A DNA stretch of 64,000 nucleotides from Dastarcus helophoroides (GCA_028583605.1 CM053331.1:32528411-32592410); one strand, 5' to 3'; positions 21,710-34,310 are shown, counted from the first letter of the stretch. Made by a program: numbers and translations. The notes: generated by a model not told the origin, from the letters alone.

Positions 21710-24700
21710 CAGTGGCGGTTCGTAACCAAAACTAATGGAGGTCTGCGACAATGTTTAGCGTTTTATGTTTGGTCAAAAATGTCGATTTCTTCAAAATTTT
21801 AACTTTATAAAATGTTACTAAATATTTCAACCTTTTCAAAATATAACTTTTTGAAAATTTTAGATTTCTTAGAAAACTTGACACTGAACATTTTTGAATA
21901 ATGTCGCGCTTTTTGAAAGACTAGATTTTTTCCAAATTTCGATTGTATTCCAAAATTTAGACTCTTTTCTTGTAATTTCAACCTTATTTTATTTTTAAGT
22001 ATTGACTTTTCCTAAAATCTGTGTATACTCTTTTAAAAATATCTCCATTTTATAAAATATTTCAACTTTTCGGTGTTTTGTTTTTTTGTAGTTTTTTTGA
22101 AAATCAAGCACATTTTTTCAAAATTTTCGAACTTTGAAAATTTTTACTTTTTCTGAAAATGTAAAATTTTTTAAAACTGGACTTTTGATGTTTTTAAATT
22201 TTCGATCTTTTTCAAAATGTTATCATTTTTTCTTTTTAAAAATTATAATATTTTTATTGAAAATTTCGCTTCTTATTAGTCCCGACTGTTTTCTTAATGA
22301 CAAACATTTTTCAAAATTTTGACTATTTTTGCAAAGTTTTGATTTTTTGAAATGGGAATATTTTATAAAATTTTGATTTTTTTCACATTTTTGACTATTT
22401 TTGTTTTTTTTTTTTAAATTTGGCTATTTTTAAATTTTCGAAATTCTTTTAAAATTTCAATTTTTTTTTAAATCTTGAGGTTTTATGAAAAGTTTAACAT
22501 TTTTTCAAAAATTTTAATTTTGTTGACCTAAAATTATAATTTTTTTTAAAAAATCTTCAACTTTGGTTCGAAATTTTAGCTACCAAAAATTTAAACTTTT
22601 ATCAAACTTTTATCTTCTCAATATTTCGGCTTTTGAAAACCTTGATCTATCTGATGATTTTTGACTTGTTTTTAATATTTTGGCTTCGAAAATGTTGGTT
22701 TTTATTGATAATTTGAGTAAAAATTTCCCAATTATTCAAAATTTAAACTTTTTTAAAATTTCGAATTATTCTCAGATCGTTTGAATGTGTCTACTTTTTT
22801 AGAGTTTTGATTGTTTCTTAATTTGGACTATAAAATTTCAACCCATTTGACCCAACTTTCTTCATTTTCAAAGTTTTGACTTCCTTTGGAAATTTAAAAT
22901 TTTTTGAAAATTTTTACCTTATCCTTAATTCTTTTATATATTTTGTATATTTCTCAAAATTTAGAAAGATCAAAGTGTCAAAAAATGTCGATTTTTTTTT
23001 TAAATTTTAAGCTTTTCTTAAATCTGTACTTTTTTTTTAATTTTCGATTTTTTTTAATTCCCACTTTATTGAAAATTTCGATTTTTTGAAATGTTCGAGT
23101 TTTTTTAAATTTTAGCCATTTTTCAAAATTAAAAATGTTTGAAACACTTCAAAATTTCGACTATTTTTTTAAATTTTAACTATTTTTAAAATTTCGACAT
23201 TCCTTGCAAACTGTCGATCCTTTAATTAAAAATTATGATTTTTCTTTTAAGTGGGATATTTCCTAAAAAGCTCATTTTGAAATTATCGACCAATTCGTAA
23301 AATTTCGAATTTCTCTAAAAATTTCGAATCCATTTCAAAACGTCAACTTTTTTTCAACATTTTGATTCTTTATGAAAACTTGGCCCTTTTTTCAAAGGTT
23401 TGAACTTTTTTAAAATAATATTTATAATTTTTCTTCAACATTTCCAATTAAATCTTCAACTTTTAAAATAAAATGAGTTTTTATTTTAAATTTGAACTAC
23501 TCAAAATCTCGACTTTTTCCAAAATTTTACCTTTTCAAAATTGCAACCTTCTTGATAATTATGATTTGTTTCATTATTTTGAGTTTTCTCCAATATTCAG
23601 AAACTCAGCTTCTTTGAAAATTTAATTAAAAACTCTGCAATTTATTTAAAATGTCGATATTTTTCCAAAATTTTGGCTTTTTTCATTCACAAAATCATTG
23701 ACAATATCGACTATTTCAAAAATTAAATTTTTTTAAATATTAATTTTTTTCAAAATCCTTATTTTTTTGGAAATATGACTTTCTATGAAAATTTCGAAAT
23801 TTTTAAAATTGCAAAATTTTAAATTTCGGCTTTTTTGATAACTTTGACTTTATTTTTTATCTTGTAATTTTTTTTCTTTTTTAAATTTAAATTTTTTGTA
23901 TTTAATATTTAATTATTATTATATTAAAATATATTAAAGTAAATATTACTCCTAGTAACAAAAATATCGATTTTTAAAATTGTACAAAGCTTTAAAACAT
24001 ATTTAGAAAAAAAACTTGCACTTTATGTACAAATAAATTGTCAAAATTTAAATTTTAATCTCAAAATATTGAATTCAAGCATTAAATTGTTGAATAATTT
24101 TTTGCAACATTTTGATTGATTTTATTTTCTAAATTTTGAGACCTTTCTTGAAATGTTGACTTTTTTTCTCGAAAATTTCAATAATAGTCGAAATTTTAAG
24201 AATATTTTTGACAATTAATTTATTTTTTAAAATCGTATTTTTCTTTGTTTCCTAAATTGTTCTTTATTTCAAAAATTTTGTATACAAATAACAAACTTCA
24301 ATTTTTTCTAGAAATATTGTCTGCTGCGGATTTTTGTGTTCTTTGCTTTGTTGGATTTGCCTCCGCCTCGAATAGCAGAATAAAGACTAAAATATTGAAA
24401 AATCACGTTTTATAGGAAATCTGTGAACAGCGCAATCTCTAATTCATAACAGGAACATGACAGAAATGTATCGCGACCTACACTAACCGTAAATGTGTTG
24501 TAATCAATTTCCAGTAGATGGCACTGTATCTGTTTTGATTGTGGCCTGTTTTTAGCGGTTTTTCTCATAGCATTCACCTAGAAACAGGCAAGCGTATTAA
24601 ATATTTTAATATAAAATTTAATTCAGCTAATGAGTTAACACAATATTTATTAATTCTGAGGTCACCAGGGCAAGCTAGTACTAAATAATTTTCAGTTTCT

Positions 24701-25686
24701 TATCAAAATTACAAAATAAAAGAAACTTTAAAATATTAACATTTCGTGAAAAACTTTAACATTTCTAAAACAAATTAATAAATTTATAATTTTTACAAAA
24801 AAAATTGTATTTGTATAAAATGTTTAGAGAAAAACAATTTCATGAAAAAAATCAACATTTTTTTAGAGAAAATCGAAATTTGAGAAAAAATTTGAAATAT
24901 CCTTACAAAAAGGTTGAAATTAAATTTTTCAAAAATAATCCATGACTCGGCTGTTATTTTATTTCAGAAAAATATCGAAATACGAAAGGAGTTGAAAATT
25001 AAATTTTTTCTTAAAATTTCTTCATTTTTTCCAAAATGTTGGCATTTTTATAGAAATTTTAGGATTTTTTGCTAAACATTTTTATTAAAATTAGAAAATA
25101 AAATGAACTAAGAAATGTCAAAGTCTAGTGAAAAACTTGACTATTTTAAAGCAAATGAGAGGAACATAAAAAACCTGGAAAGTTGAAATTTCCAGAAGAA
25201 ATTTTAAGGAAAAAATTTTCAGAAAAAATAGGAATTTATAAAAAATTTCTTTTTATAAAATATTTAGGAAAAATGGAAACTTCGCAGAAAAAAATAAAAT
25301 TTTTTTAAATAAATGGAAATATCTAGAAGAAACTCAAAATTTTTATATAAAATTGAGATTTCGAGTAAAAACTGGAATATCGGCAAATTAATTTTTTAGA
25401 GAAATATTAAAATGCAAGAAGAGGTGAATTTAAATGTTACTTTGAAATTTTAATTATTTTACCTTAAAACTTTTAGAAAAATTAGAAAAAAAATTTAAAT
25501 ATGTTTCAAAATCCTGTAAACTTTGTAAAAGAACCTTGACATTTCTATAAAAAGAAATCAGAGAAAATTTAAAATCTCTACACAAAATTGTTTAAGAAAA
25601 AATCTTCGGAAAATTTTGAAAAAAAAACTCGTAAGCGAAATTGGGGGTGCTGCAGTTCCACGGTGCCTATACGCGAGCCGCCACTG
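21710..25686. mobile_element. Non-autonomous hAT element, inverted sibling of 18326-20860
   Basis: The left end CAGTGGCGGTTCGTAACC matches the reverse complement of the right end of the 18326-20860 copy, including ACTAATGG and TGCGACAATGTTTA. The right end (TTGGGGGTGCTGCAGTTCC ... CGCGAGCCGCCACTG) matches the reverse complement of that copy's left end. An imperfect 8-bp target duplication flanks it. The interior is T-rich satellite (21.76-24.25 kb), a non-satellite core (24.30-24.68 kb), then A-rich satellite (24.68-25.64 kb). No transposase reading frame is visible. Confidence 0.88.
24300..24680. other. Unique core of the hAT element
   Basis: Mixed-composition DNA between the T-rich and A-rich halves, with no reading frame of note. 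It contains CCAGTAGATGGCACTGT (24511-24527), similar to the insect CTCF core AGATGGCGC. It may be original transposon sequence or a separate nested insertion. Confidence 0.4.
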
Positions 25687-26839
25687 GTGGACTGTAAATA
25701 TAGCGTACCAACGCACGTTTTTGCGAATGTAAAAATTTAATTTCAAAAATGTTAATTAGAAATCCAGAAAATAGCTCACACCCTTGGTTAGCATTGGGTA
25801 TAGAGAGGAACGATGGAAGTCCCATTGGTCTGCAAGGAACATCTCTTGAAAGAGGATCATAATTTCCTCCTGCAAAAGATCGTTATCTCCTTAATAACCA
25901 CTTGGATAGTTGGGAACTTCCATAAAAGCTTCTTAATAGCGCTTCAAATAAACATCTGGTAAACATCTAATAAAGCTATTTGTACACCTTTAACTTATAA
26001 ATTTGTTATAATATACTTCAATATCGATGTTAAAACACCAAAATTTTCTAAACATCGATAAACATCCCTATGTAAAAGTGTACTAATTATTTGACTGAGA
26101 AATTAGATTTCTTTTGCAATAAAACAATTAAAAGATGCTTGTAAATAAATAATTAGTTAGAATTTGACCCAAGAGAAACAAGTTAATTGATACATTGGAT
26201 ACAATTTCTCACATTAAAAAATATCGACAGTTTAACGTATCTTATTCGTATCGTGTGAAGTGGGCGATGTTTCCGATTTTGCCGTTTGTCAAGCATCGTA
26301 GAGGGTGCTCTAACGAGACAGAAGTGTTAGAAGCATAACAACCAATACACCCCGCGTAATTCTTTTCTGATGTTCCAGTACCAGCTATTCGCCGGACGTC
26401 AATAAACAGCCCTGGACACTGATGATTCGAGCTCGAATTTATTTTTATAGTTTTGTGGATGTAGCAACAAAAGAAAGATAGAAAAATGGCAATCCGAGCG
26501 ACAATCACAGGCGATCGCACAAAGAACCAGTCGCTGACATGTTTAACCGTTTAATGTTATATCTCCATTCAAGTGTTTCTTATCTTTCTATCAATCCTTT
26601 AACTCAATATTTCATATCAATTATGTCTAGAAACTGGCCGGTCAGGTCGACCCGTTGTGTTACGTAGATATTTTTAATCACTGGAAAGCTGCTGGCAGCT
26701 TTTCAGATTTATCTTACAATTAGTTAGACAAAAAATTCTCAGTAGCTTTAAGACAATAAAACCCAATTGATGCGAAAGCTTAAAACAAATTCGATATTAA
26801 TTTATTTGTTGCTGAAGAATTTATTCATTCAAGTCAAAG
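25687..26839. other. Unique AT-rich stretch
   Basis: Non-repetitive DNA with no RNA gene recognised. The 26.23-26.52 kb part is less AT-rich and holds a 92-codon minus-strand frame described separately. 26.63-26.70 kb (GGCCGGTCAGGTCGACCCG) is also GC-richer but not obviously coding. Confidence 0.5.
26242..26520 (-). other. Possible small secreted-protein frame or exon
   Basis: An open frame of 92 codons in a locally GC-richer island. The N-terminal part has a basic start and a hydrophobic run (VIVARIAIFLSFFCCY), like a signal peptide. The rest has cysteines in CPG, GCIGC and RCL contexts, as in small secreted peptides. Against it: the frame opens with GTG rather than ATG, the only nearby upstream ATG is in another frame and closes after 11 codons, and no homologous family is recognised. 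It could be an exon whose start lies upstream, a pseudogene or chance. Confidence 0.22.
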
Positions 26840-27994
26840 GGAAAGTTTAAATTAAAAATAAACCAATTTTGAGAAAAAAAGATACTTCCAGAAAAATAAA
26901 ATATCGTATTTTGAAATGAAGTCGAAATTTCCAAAATGTGGAGAATTTTGAGATGCAAGATTAAATTTCTGAAAAGTCAAATTGAAAAATTCGTAATTTT
27001 CTGAATAAAACGAATGATAAGTAAAATTGCGGAATTTCGAAAAATAATTATTGAAAGAAAAGTCCAAAAACACAATATTGGAAAGTAAGTCGAAATTTCG
27101 AAAAAACCGATTTTGAAAAAAAACGAATCTTACAGAGAAAGGGCTAATTTTGAAGGAAAAATTCAACACTTTGAAAACGAACAATCTTTAAAAAACCTGT
27201 CGAAATTTCGAAAAGACCGATTTAAAAAAAACGAATCTTACAGAAAAAGGGCTAATTTTAAAAGGAAAATTAATAATTTTGAAAACGAACAAACTTTAAA
27301 AAATCTGTCAAAATTTCTGGAAAGTCAGATTCTAAAAGATCTGAATTTTATTAAAAAAGAGGATTGTTGGGAAAATTAACTGATTTCGAAAAAAGCAAAA
27401 GGAGAAAACGATCGAAATTTTGAGAAAAACGTCGAAATAGGGAAAAAATTAGAAATTTTTTTAGGAAAAGTCTAATTTTAAGTAAAAAGTCGATTTTTGC
27501 GAATTAAGTTGAAATTCAGAAGACGAATTTTGAGAAAATTGATCAAAATTCTAAAAAAAAAAAAAATAAATTTCGAGGAAAAACAAATTTGGGGCAAAAA
27601 CGAATTTTAAGTAAAAAACGAATTTTGAGAAAAAAGACGAAATTTCCAGAAAACAATAGAAATCTCGCCCAAATTCTGAGAAAGCAGTTAAATTTTGAGA
27701 ACATTTGTTTATCAGAAAGGCGATTCTAAAAAAAACAGCAGAAATTTTAAGAAAAAGACGAATTTCGATGAAAAAGTAAGATTTTCAAGAACACAAAGGA
27801 TTCGATTTTAAGGTAAAATTGAAATTTCAAAAAAACTGACATATTTTCAGAAAAATATCGAAATTTCAAGAAAAGGACGAAGTGCGAGAAACAGGATTTC
27901 CAAAAACATAGAAGCATCGAAAATAGGAATCGGAATTTCGAAAAAAAGATCGAAAATTCGAGAAAAAAGTCGAAATTCAGTAAAATTCCGAAAT

Positions 27995-28108
<114 letters not shown>

Positions 28109-29774
28109 CAAAAACGTAATGAGCTTTGAAAAAAAGAATCAAATTTTGGAGAAAATGATCCAAATTTCGAGAAAAAAGTCGAAATTCATCAAAATTCTAA
28201 AGTTCCAAAAAATAATCAATTTTTGTCAACATTTATAAAAAAGTCGGATTTTTAGAAAAATAAACAAGATTTCCAAAAACCAAAGATGGTTTTTCAGCAA
28301 GTAAGCGATTTCCGAAACCGCAACAAGCTTTGGAAGAAAGAATAAGATTTTCGAAAAAAATATAGAAATTTCGAGGAAAAAGTAGAAACTCAATAGGGAT
28401 ACTCAATTCCCGAAAAATAATCAAATTTTGTCAAAATTAATAAAAAAAGGCAAATTTTTAGGAAAATAAACGTGATTTCCAAAAACAGACGAGTTTTGAA
28501 AAAAAATCAGGTTTTTGAGAAAATATAGAAATTTCAAGAAAAAAAGTCGAAATTAGTAAAAATTCGAAATTTCCGAGAAAGAAAAATTTTGTCAAAGAAA
28601 AGACGGTTTTCCAAAAAAAACGCGCGATTTCCAAAAACGTAACGAGCTTTGGAAAAAAGGATCAGATTTTCGAAAAAAAGGTCGAAATTTCGATAGAAAA
28701 GTCTAAATTCAGTAAAAATTTTAAATTTTCGGGAAACAGTCAAAATTTAGAAAAAAAGACGAATTTTCAGAGAAATAAACCAGATTTCCAAAATCATACA
28801 AGCTTTCATACAAGGAACCAGAATTTCAAGATAAAGATCGAAAATTCGAGAAAAAAGTTGAAATTCAGTAAATATTCTAAGTTTCCAAGAGAATCAAGTT
28901 GTGTCAAAATTTAGAAAAAAGACGATTTTTCAGAAAAATAAAACAGATTTCCAAAAATACACTAGTTTTGAAAAAGGAAACCAGAATTTCGAGAAAAAGA
29001 TCGACAATTCAAATAAAAGTCGAAAGTTAGTAAAAAAAAATTCCAAGAGAAAGAAAATCAAATTTTGTCAAAAAAAATATGGATTTTCAGAAAAATAACG
29101 TAATTTCTAAAAGCATAAATGTTTTGAAAAAAGAATCAATTTAGGAGAAAATATCGAAATTTTTATTAAAAAAAGTCGAAATTTGGTAAATATTCGAATT
29201 TTCGAGTAAAACTGTCAACATTTAGAAAAAAAATGAGATTCAGAAAAACATACGAGTTTTGAAAAGAAGAATCAAATTTTCAAGAAAAAGGTAAATTTCC
29301 AAGAGATAATTAAATTTTGCCACAATTCTTAGAAAAAGGATGGATTTTTAGAAAAGTAAACGAGATTTCCAAAACATATGAGTTTTGAAAAATAGAATCT
29401 TAATTTTCTATATAAAAATCGAATCTTTGAGAAAAAAGTTGAAATTTGGTAAAAATTCTAAATCTTCGAGAGAGAGAAAAATTTTGTCAAAGACGGTTTT
29501 TCAGAAAAAACACGCGATTTCCAAAAACGTAACGAGCTTCGGAAAAAAGAATCAGATTTTCGAAAAAAAGATGGAAATTTCGAGAAAAAAGTCCAAATTC
29601 ATTAAAAATTTCAAATTTCCAGAAGATAATTAAATGTTGTCAAAATTTAGAAAAAAAAGACGAATTTTCAGAAAAATAAACCAGATTTCCAAAATCGTAC
29701 GAGTTTTGAAAAAATAAACCAGAATGTTGGGGAAAAGATCGACAATCCGAGATATTTAGTAAAAATTCGAAATT

Positions 29775-29783
29775 TTCGAGAGA

Positions 29784-29824
<41 letters not shown>
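29775..29824. repeat. GA microsatellite 2
   Basis: About 50 bp of (GA)n arising at the same satellite position as the 28.0-kb tract (AATTTTCGAGAGAGAGG). Confidence 0.95.
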
Positions 29825-29827
<3 letters not shown>

Positions 29828-30084
29828 CAAATTTTATCAAAGAAAAAATGGATTTGCAAAATAATGTAATTTCTAAAAACATACATGTTTTGAAAAGAAA
29901 TCAATTTTCGAAAAAAACATCGAAATTTCTATTAAAAAAAAAGGTCGAAATTTAGTAAATATTCGAAATTTTCGAGTCAAATTTCATCAAAGTTTAGAGA
30001 TCAAAAAGACGGATTTTTTGAAAAATATCATAATTTCAAGAAAAAGACGAACTTTGAGGAAAATAATGAGATTTCCAAAAATAA

Positions 30085-30099
30085 ACGAGAGAGTGAGAA

Positions 30100-30152
<53 letters not shown>

Positions 30153-30606
30153 TGGGCGAGAGAGAGAGAGAAAGGAGAGAGAGAGAGAGAAAGAGAGAGA
30201 GAGGAGAGAGAGAGAGAAGTAGAGAGAAAGAAGGAGATAGGGAGAGAGAGAGAGAGAGAGGGAAAGGAGAAAGGGAGGAGAGAGAGGGGGGGGGGAAGAA
30301 AGAGAAACAGAGAGAAGGGAGAGAGGGAGACAGAGAGAGTGAGAGAGAGACAAAGAGAGTAAGAGACAGAGAGAGTGAGAGACAGAGAGAGAGAGAGAGA
30401 GAAAAAAAGAGAGAGAAAAAGAGATAGAGAGAGAGAGATGAAAAAAAGAAGAGAGAGAAGAGGGAAAGGAGAGAGAGAGAGAGAGAAAAAGAGAAATAGA
30501 GAGAGGGGAGAGAGGGAGACAGAAAGAGTGAGAGAGATACAAAGAGAGTGAGAAAGAATGAGAGAAATAGAGAGAGAAATGCGAGATGAAAGAAGGAAGA
30601 GAAAGA

Positions 30607-30654
<48 letters not shown>

Positions 30655-30984
30655 GCGAGATATAAGAAGGAAGAGAGAGAGGAGAGAAAGGAGAGCGAGA
30701 GAGAGAAAGAGAAACAGAGAGAGGGGAAAGAGGGAAACAGAGAGAGAGTGAGAGAGATACAAAGAGAGTGAGAGAGAGAGAGTGAGAGAAATAGAGAGAC
30801 AGAGAGAGAGAGATAAATGCGAAATGAAAGAAGAAAGAGAAAGAAGAGAGAGACAGAGAGAGAGAGAGAGAGAAATGCGAGATATAAGAAGGAAGAGAGA
30901 GAAGAGAGAAAGGAGAGAGAGAGAGAGGGTGAGAGACAGAGAGAGTGAGACAAAGAGAGAGAGAAAAAAAAGAGAGAAAAAGAG

Positions 30985-31015
<31 letters not shown>

Positions 31016-31213
31016 AATGCGAGATGAAAGAAGGAAGAGAGAGAAGAGAGAAAGAAGAGAGAGAGAGAGAGAAATAGAGAGAGAGGAGAGAGGGAGACAG
31101 AGAGAGAGTGAGAGAGATACAAAAGGAGTGAAAGAGAGAGAGAGAATGAGAGAAATAGAGAGAGAAAAAAAGAGAGAAAGAAATGTGAGATGAAAGAAGG
31201 AAGAGAAAGAAGA

Positions 31214-31253
<40 letters not shown>

Positions 31254-31397
31254 AATGCGAGATATAAGAAGGAAGAGAGAGAAGAGAGAAAGGAGAGAGA
31301 GAGAAGAGAGAAAGGAGAGAAGAGAGAAAGGAGAGAGAGAGAAGAGAGAAAGGAGAGAGAAGAGAGAGATAGAGAGAGAGAAAGAGAGAGAGAGAGA
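30085..31397. repeat. 1.3-kb purine GA tract with internal higher-order repeats
   Basis: Almost pure G/A on the + strand, with internal words repeated at intervals: AAATGCGAGATGAAAGAAGG, AAATGCGAGATATAAGAAGG and GTGAGAGAGATACAAAGAGAG. The tract has therefore expanded by duplication of longer segments as well as dinucleotide slippage. Very long serine-leucine frames on the minus strand and arginine-glutamate frames on the plus strand are artefacts. The homopurine/homopyrimidine strand can in principle form triplex (H-DNA). Confidence 0.95.
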
Positions 31398-33086
31398 ATT
31401 ACATTTTGTCAAAGAAGACGGATTTTCAGACAAATAAACGAGACTTCCAAAAACATACGAGTTTTGAAAAACAGAATCAAATTTTCGAGAAAAAAATCAA
31501 AATTTTGAGAATAAAGTCGAAATTTAGTAAAATATCAACATTTTCGAGAATCAAATTTGGCAAAATAAGAAAAAAAGACAGGTATTTCGAAAAATATCGA
31601 AATTTATGGTAAATAAAAAGAGAAGAATTTGTTAAAAAATATTAGATTTTAGATAAAAAGATCGGAATTTCGAAAAGAAAGTCGAAATTTAGTAGAAATT
31701 CGAAATTTTTGAGTCAAATTTTGTAAAAATTTGGAATAAACGTAGGATTTTCAGAAAAATATCGAAATTTAAAAAAAGACAAAATTCGAGAAAAATAACA
31801 TTTCCAAAAACACATTAGTTTTGAAAAAAGTAATCAGGATTTCGAGAAAAAGATCGAAATTTCGGGAATAAAGTCGAAATTTAGTGAAGATTTAAAATTT
31901 TCGAGAGAAAATCGAGTTTTGTTAAAATTTATAAAAAAGGGCAAATTTCGAAAGACTGTCGAAATTTCCAGAAAAGTCTTAACCTTTCGGATGAATATTT
32001 ATTTTTTCTAGACTGCTTGAGGCAACCTACCCCACCGTGAGGTTAGAAAATGTCCAATATTGAGATAAACTTCGAAATTTTGAGAAACAAGTTAGAATTT
32101 CATGAAAATTGGTTTAAAAAACAGTTGAAATTTTTATGAAATTTTTATTTTTTAAAAAAACTTTCCAAAAATATTTTCCAAAATTACCAAATAACTATTA
32201 TTTCCAAATTTTTTGCTTTTTTATTACAAGATCAAACAAATTTCGGATAAATTGATAAACATATCGTAATTTTCAGGAATTCAGATTTTAAAAAAGTTGA
32301 AATTTTCAGAAAGAGGCGAATTTTGAAAATGGCAAAATTGCGTACAAAAAAAGTCGAACGAAAAGTTTTAGATTTTGATAAAGGAAAGAGAATGTTAAGA
32401 ATACATTGTAAAATTTAGGGAAATGACAACTGTTTGAGAAAAGAAGATGGAAATTTTTGGAAAAGCTTCTGCCAGTTGGATAAACATTTCCGATTAACTG
32501 CATGAGCCAATGCCCTATTCTAACTACACTGTGCGACAAAACACAATTTTTATAGTAAATTTTGATTTTTTTCTGAAAATTTGGGCTTTTCTTCGATTTT
32601 TCAAGTTTAAATTTCAATTTTGAAATTATGGCCAATTTTCTTAAAAAATGGGGAATGTTAAAGTTTTCTTAAAATTTTGAGAAAAAAAGTCGAAGTTTCG
32701 AAATTAAGAACGAAATTTCGAATAAAAAAATGAAAATTTTTAGGGAAATCCTAAATTATGCACTTATAATTAAAAAAAATATTTCAGGAAAGAAAGTGAA
32801 AATTGATTTTTTTTTATCTTCCCGAAAAACTTTGTAATGGACATTGGAAATTTGTAATGGACATTGGAAATTTTGTAGAAAGTTTTTTAAAAATTCCGTC
32901 TCGAATTGTTGATCCTAATTTCATAAATCGAGGTTTTCTTTCAACATTTTTAGTATTTCTCTAGAAATTTTGATTTTATAAAAAAAGTTTTCGAAATGTT
33001 GAGTTGAAAATAAAAAAAATTCAGTGTGTCTTTGTTTTGTAAACTTCCAGTTAGTTCTTGAATTTTCGACTATTTTAAAAACTCCA

Positions 33087-33270
33087 AAAAAATTGATGTA
33101 CAAGTCTTGTCCCCTGAAACCAAGAAAGATCAAAAATCTATCTCTCTGAAGATGATGGCTTGACTATCGAAAAGAGTTACAGCAGTTAGTCTTTCTTGGT
33201 TTCAAGGGACAAGATTTGTACATCAATTTTTGAAGATAACCAAAGACCAGTCCGTTTCACCAAAATTAAA
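33087..33270 (+). repeat. Penelope-like motif inside a 45-50-bp inverted repeat, copy 2
   Basis: The left arm (about 33088-33132) contains ATGTACAAGTCTTGTCCCC and ACCAAGAAAGAT. The right arm (about 33189-33236) contains the reverse complements ATCTTTCTTGGT-like and GGGACAAGATTTGTACATCA. Between the arms lies CTCTCTGAAGATGATGGCTT, then GACTATCGAAAAGAGTT, a degraded form of the 13.12-kb motif. Further downstream GATAACCAAAGACCAGTCCG is shared with 45.62-45.65 kb. It is likely the tail-to-tail remains of a short retroelement. Confidence 0.6.
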
Positions 33271-33279
33271 AACTCCTAG

Positions 33280-33904
33280 TTAACACATTTCATCATTAAT
33301 CTTGTTACTAAAGTTGAAAATTTGCTTCACCAAAGATCCAAGAAACAAAATTAGGTGTTCAGTACAGAAGTTAAAAAAACCGAAGTTTTATAATTGACTC
33401 AATTGGGTTTTAATCATAGGCTTTTAGCTATTTCAGAATTTCATCAACAATGGGTCGATCTGATCCGAACAACCGTGACGTTGTGTCTTTGCACCGACGG
33501 GGAAAGAGAGTTCCCGAAATCGCCTAAAATTTTGGTGCACTATGAAGCCTTTGAAAATTATCCTTGACAATCTGATAGATATACAATTTCATATTTTTCA
33601 TAACGATATTACGTGAAATCTTGAGTGTCTGCATGCAATCTATTCAATTACGTTGGATTTTGTGTTTATGTTGGGCAAAATGTAAGATCGAGAAATATTT
33701 CATGTATAACTTCACCTTGGACACTTGTGTCACTTGTATCTTTTTCCCTTTTCGGATTAAGTAGGGAAATTGAACCATAACTTCGGCGACCTAATTCCGC
33801 CTACTGGGTTAAGATATAGACGCGGATTACTTATTGAAAAAAAGGACTTCGTATAAGCAAGGGTTCTTAAAGAATTGTCTGGTAATGGAAAAATAAAATT
33901 CTGA
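33280..33904. other. Unique stretch containing a Tc1/mariner scrap
   Basis: Non-repetitive apart from the 33450-33527 fragment. No other coding or RNA feature is recognised. Confidence 0.5.
33450..33527 (+). pseudogene. Tc1/mariner-like transposase N-terminal fragment
   Basis: ATG followed by 24 codons and TAA, giving MGRSDPNNRDVVSLHRRGKR then VPEIA. The pattern (hydrophobic-x-x-L-x-x-x-G-K-x-x-x-E-I-A) is the first helix-turn-helix of Tc1/mariner-type or other homeodomain-like transposases, where it recognises the terminal inverted repeat. The frame stops just after the first helix pair, and no catalytic DDE region follows, so it is a dead scrap. GC content is above the surroundings. Confidence 0.45.
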
Positions 33905-34310
33905 CTACATGTTACATGCTACGTGTTACATAGTGTGACATGTTAGATAGTGTTACATGTTACACTATGTAACACTATGTTACATAGCGTAACGTGTTAC
34001 ATTACGAAACTATGTTACATGATATAACATGTTACATGTGATGTGTTAGGCTATGAAACATAGTGTTACATGGTGTAACATGTTACAAGATGTAACATAG
34101 TGTTACATAGTGTAACATCGTGTTACATCGTGTAACATCGTGTTACATCGTGTTACATCGTGTAACACTATGTAAAACTATGTTACATGGTGCAACATCT
34201 TACACTATGTAACCTATGTTACACCATGTAACATGGTGTAACATATTACCCTAGGTAACATTACACTATGTTACATGTCACACTATGTAACATGTAACAT
34301 TACTTTACAT
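33905..34310. repeat. Palindromic TGTTACA/TGTAACA minisatellite
   Basis: About 400 bp built from the words TGTTACAT, AGTGTAACA, ACTATGTAAC and CATGTTACA in alternating orientation. GTTAC and GTAAC are reverse complements, so the array can pair with itself at many registers and with either strand. Unit length is irregular (about 9-18 bp). It is unrelated to the other repeats of the window. Confidence 0.9.

Noticed and set aside
30028..31433. Very long minus-strand open frames (364 and 465 codons) and several plus-strand frames
   Set aside because: They are serine/leucine or arginine/glutamate readings of a GA microsatellite, open only because (GA)n contains no stop codons.
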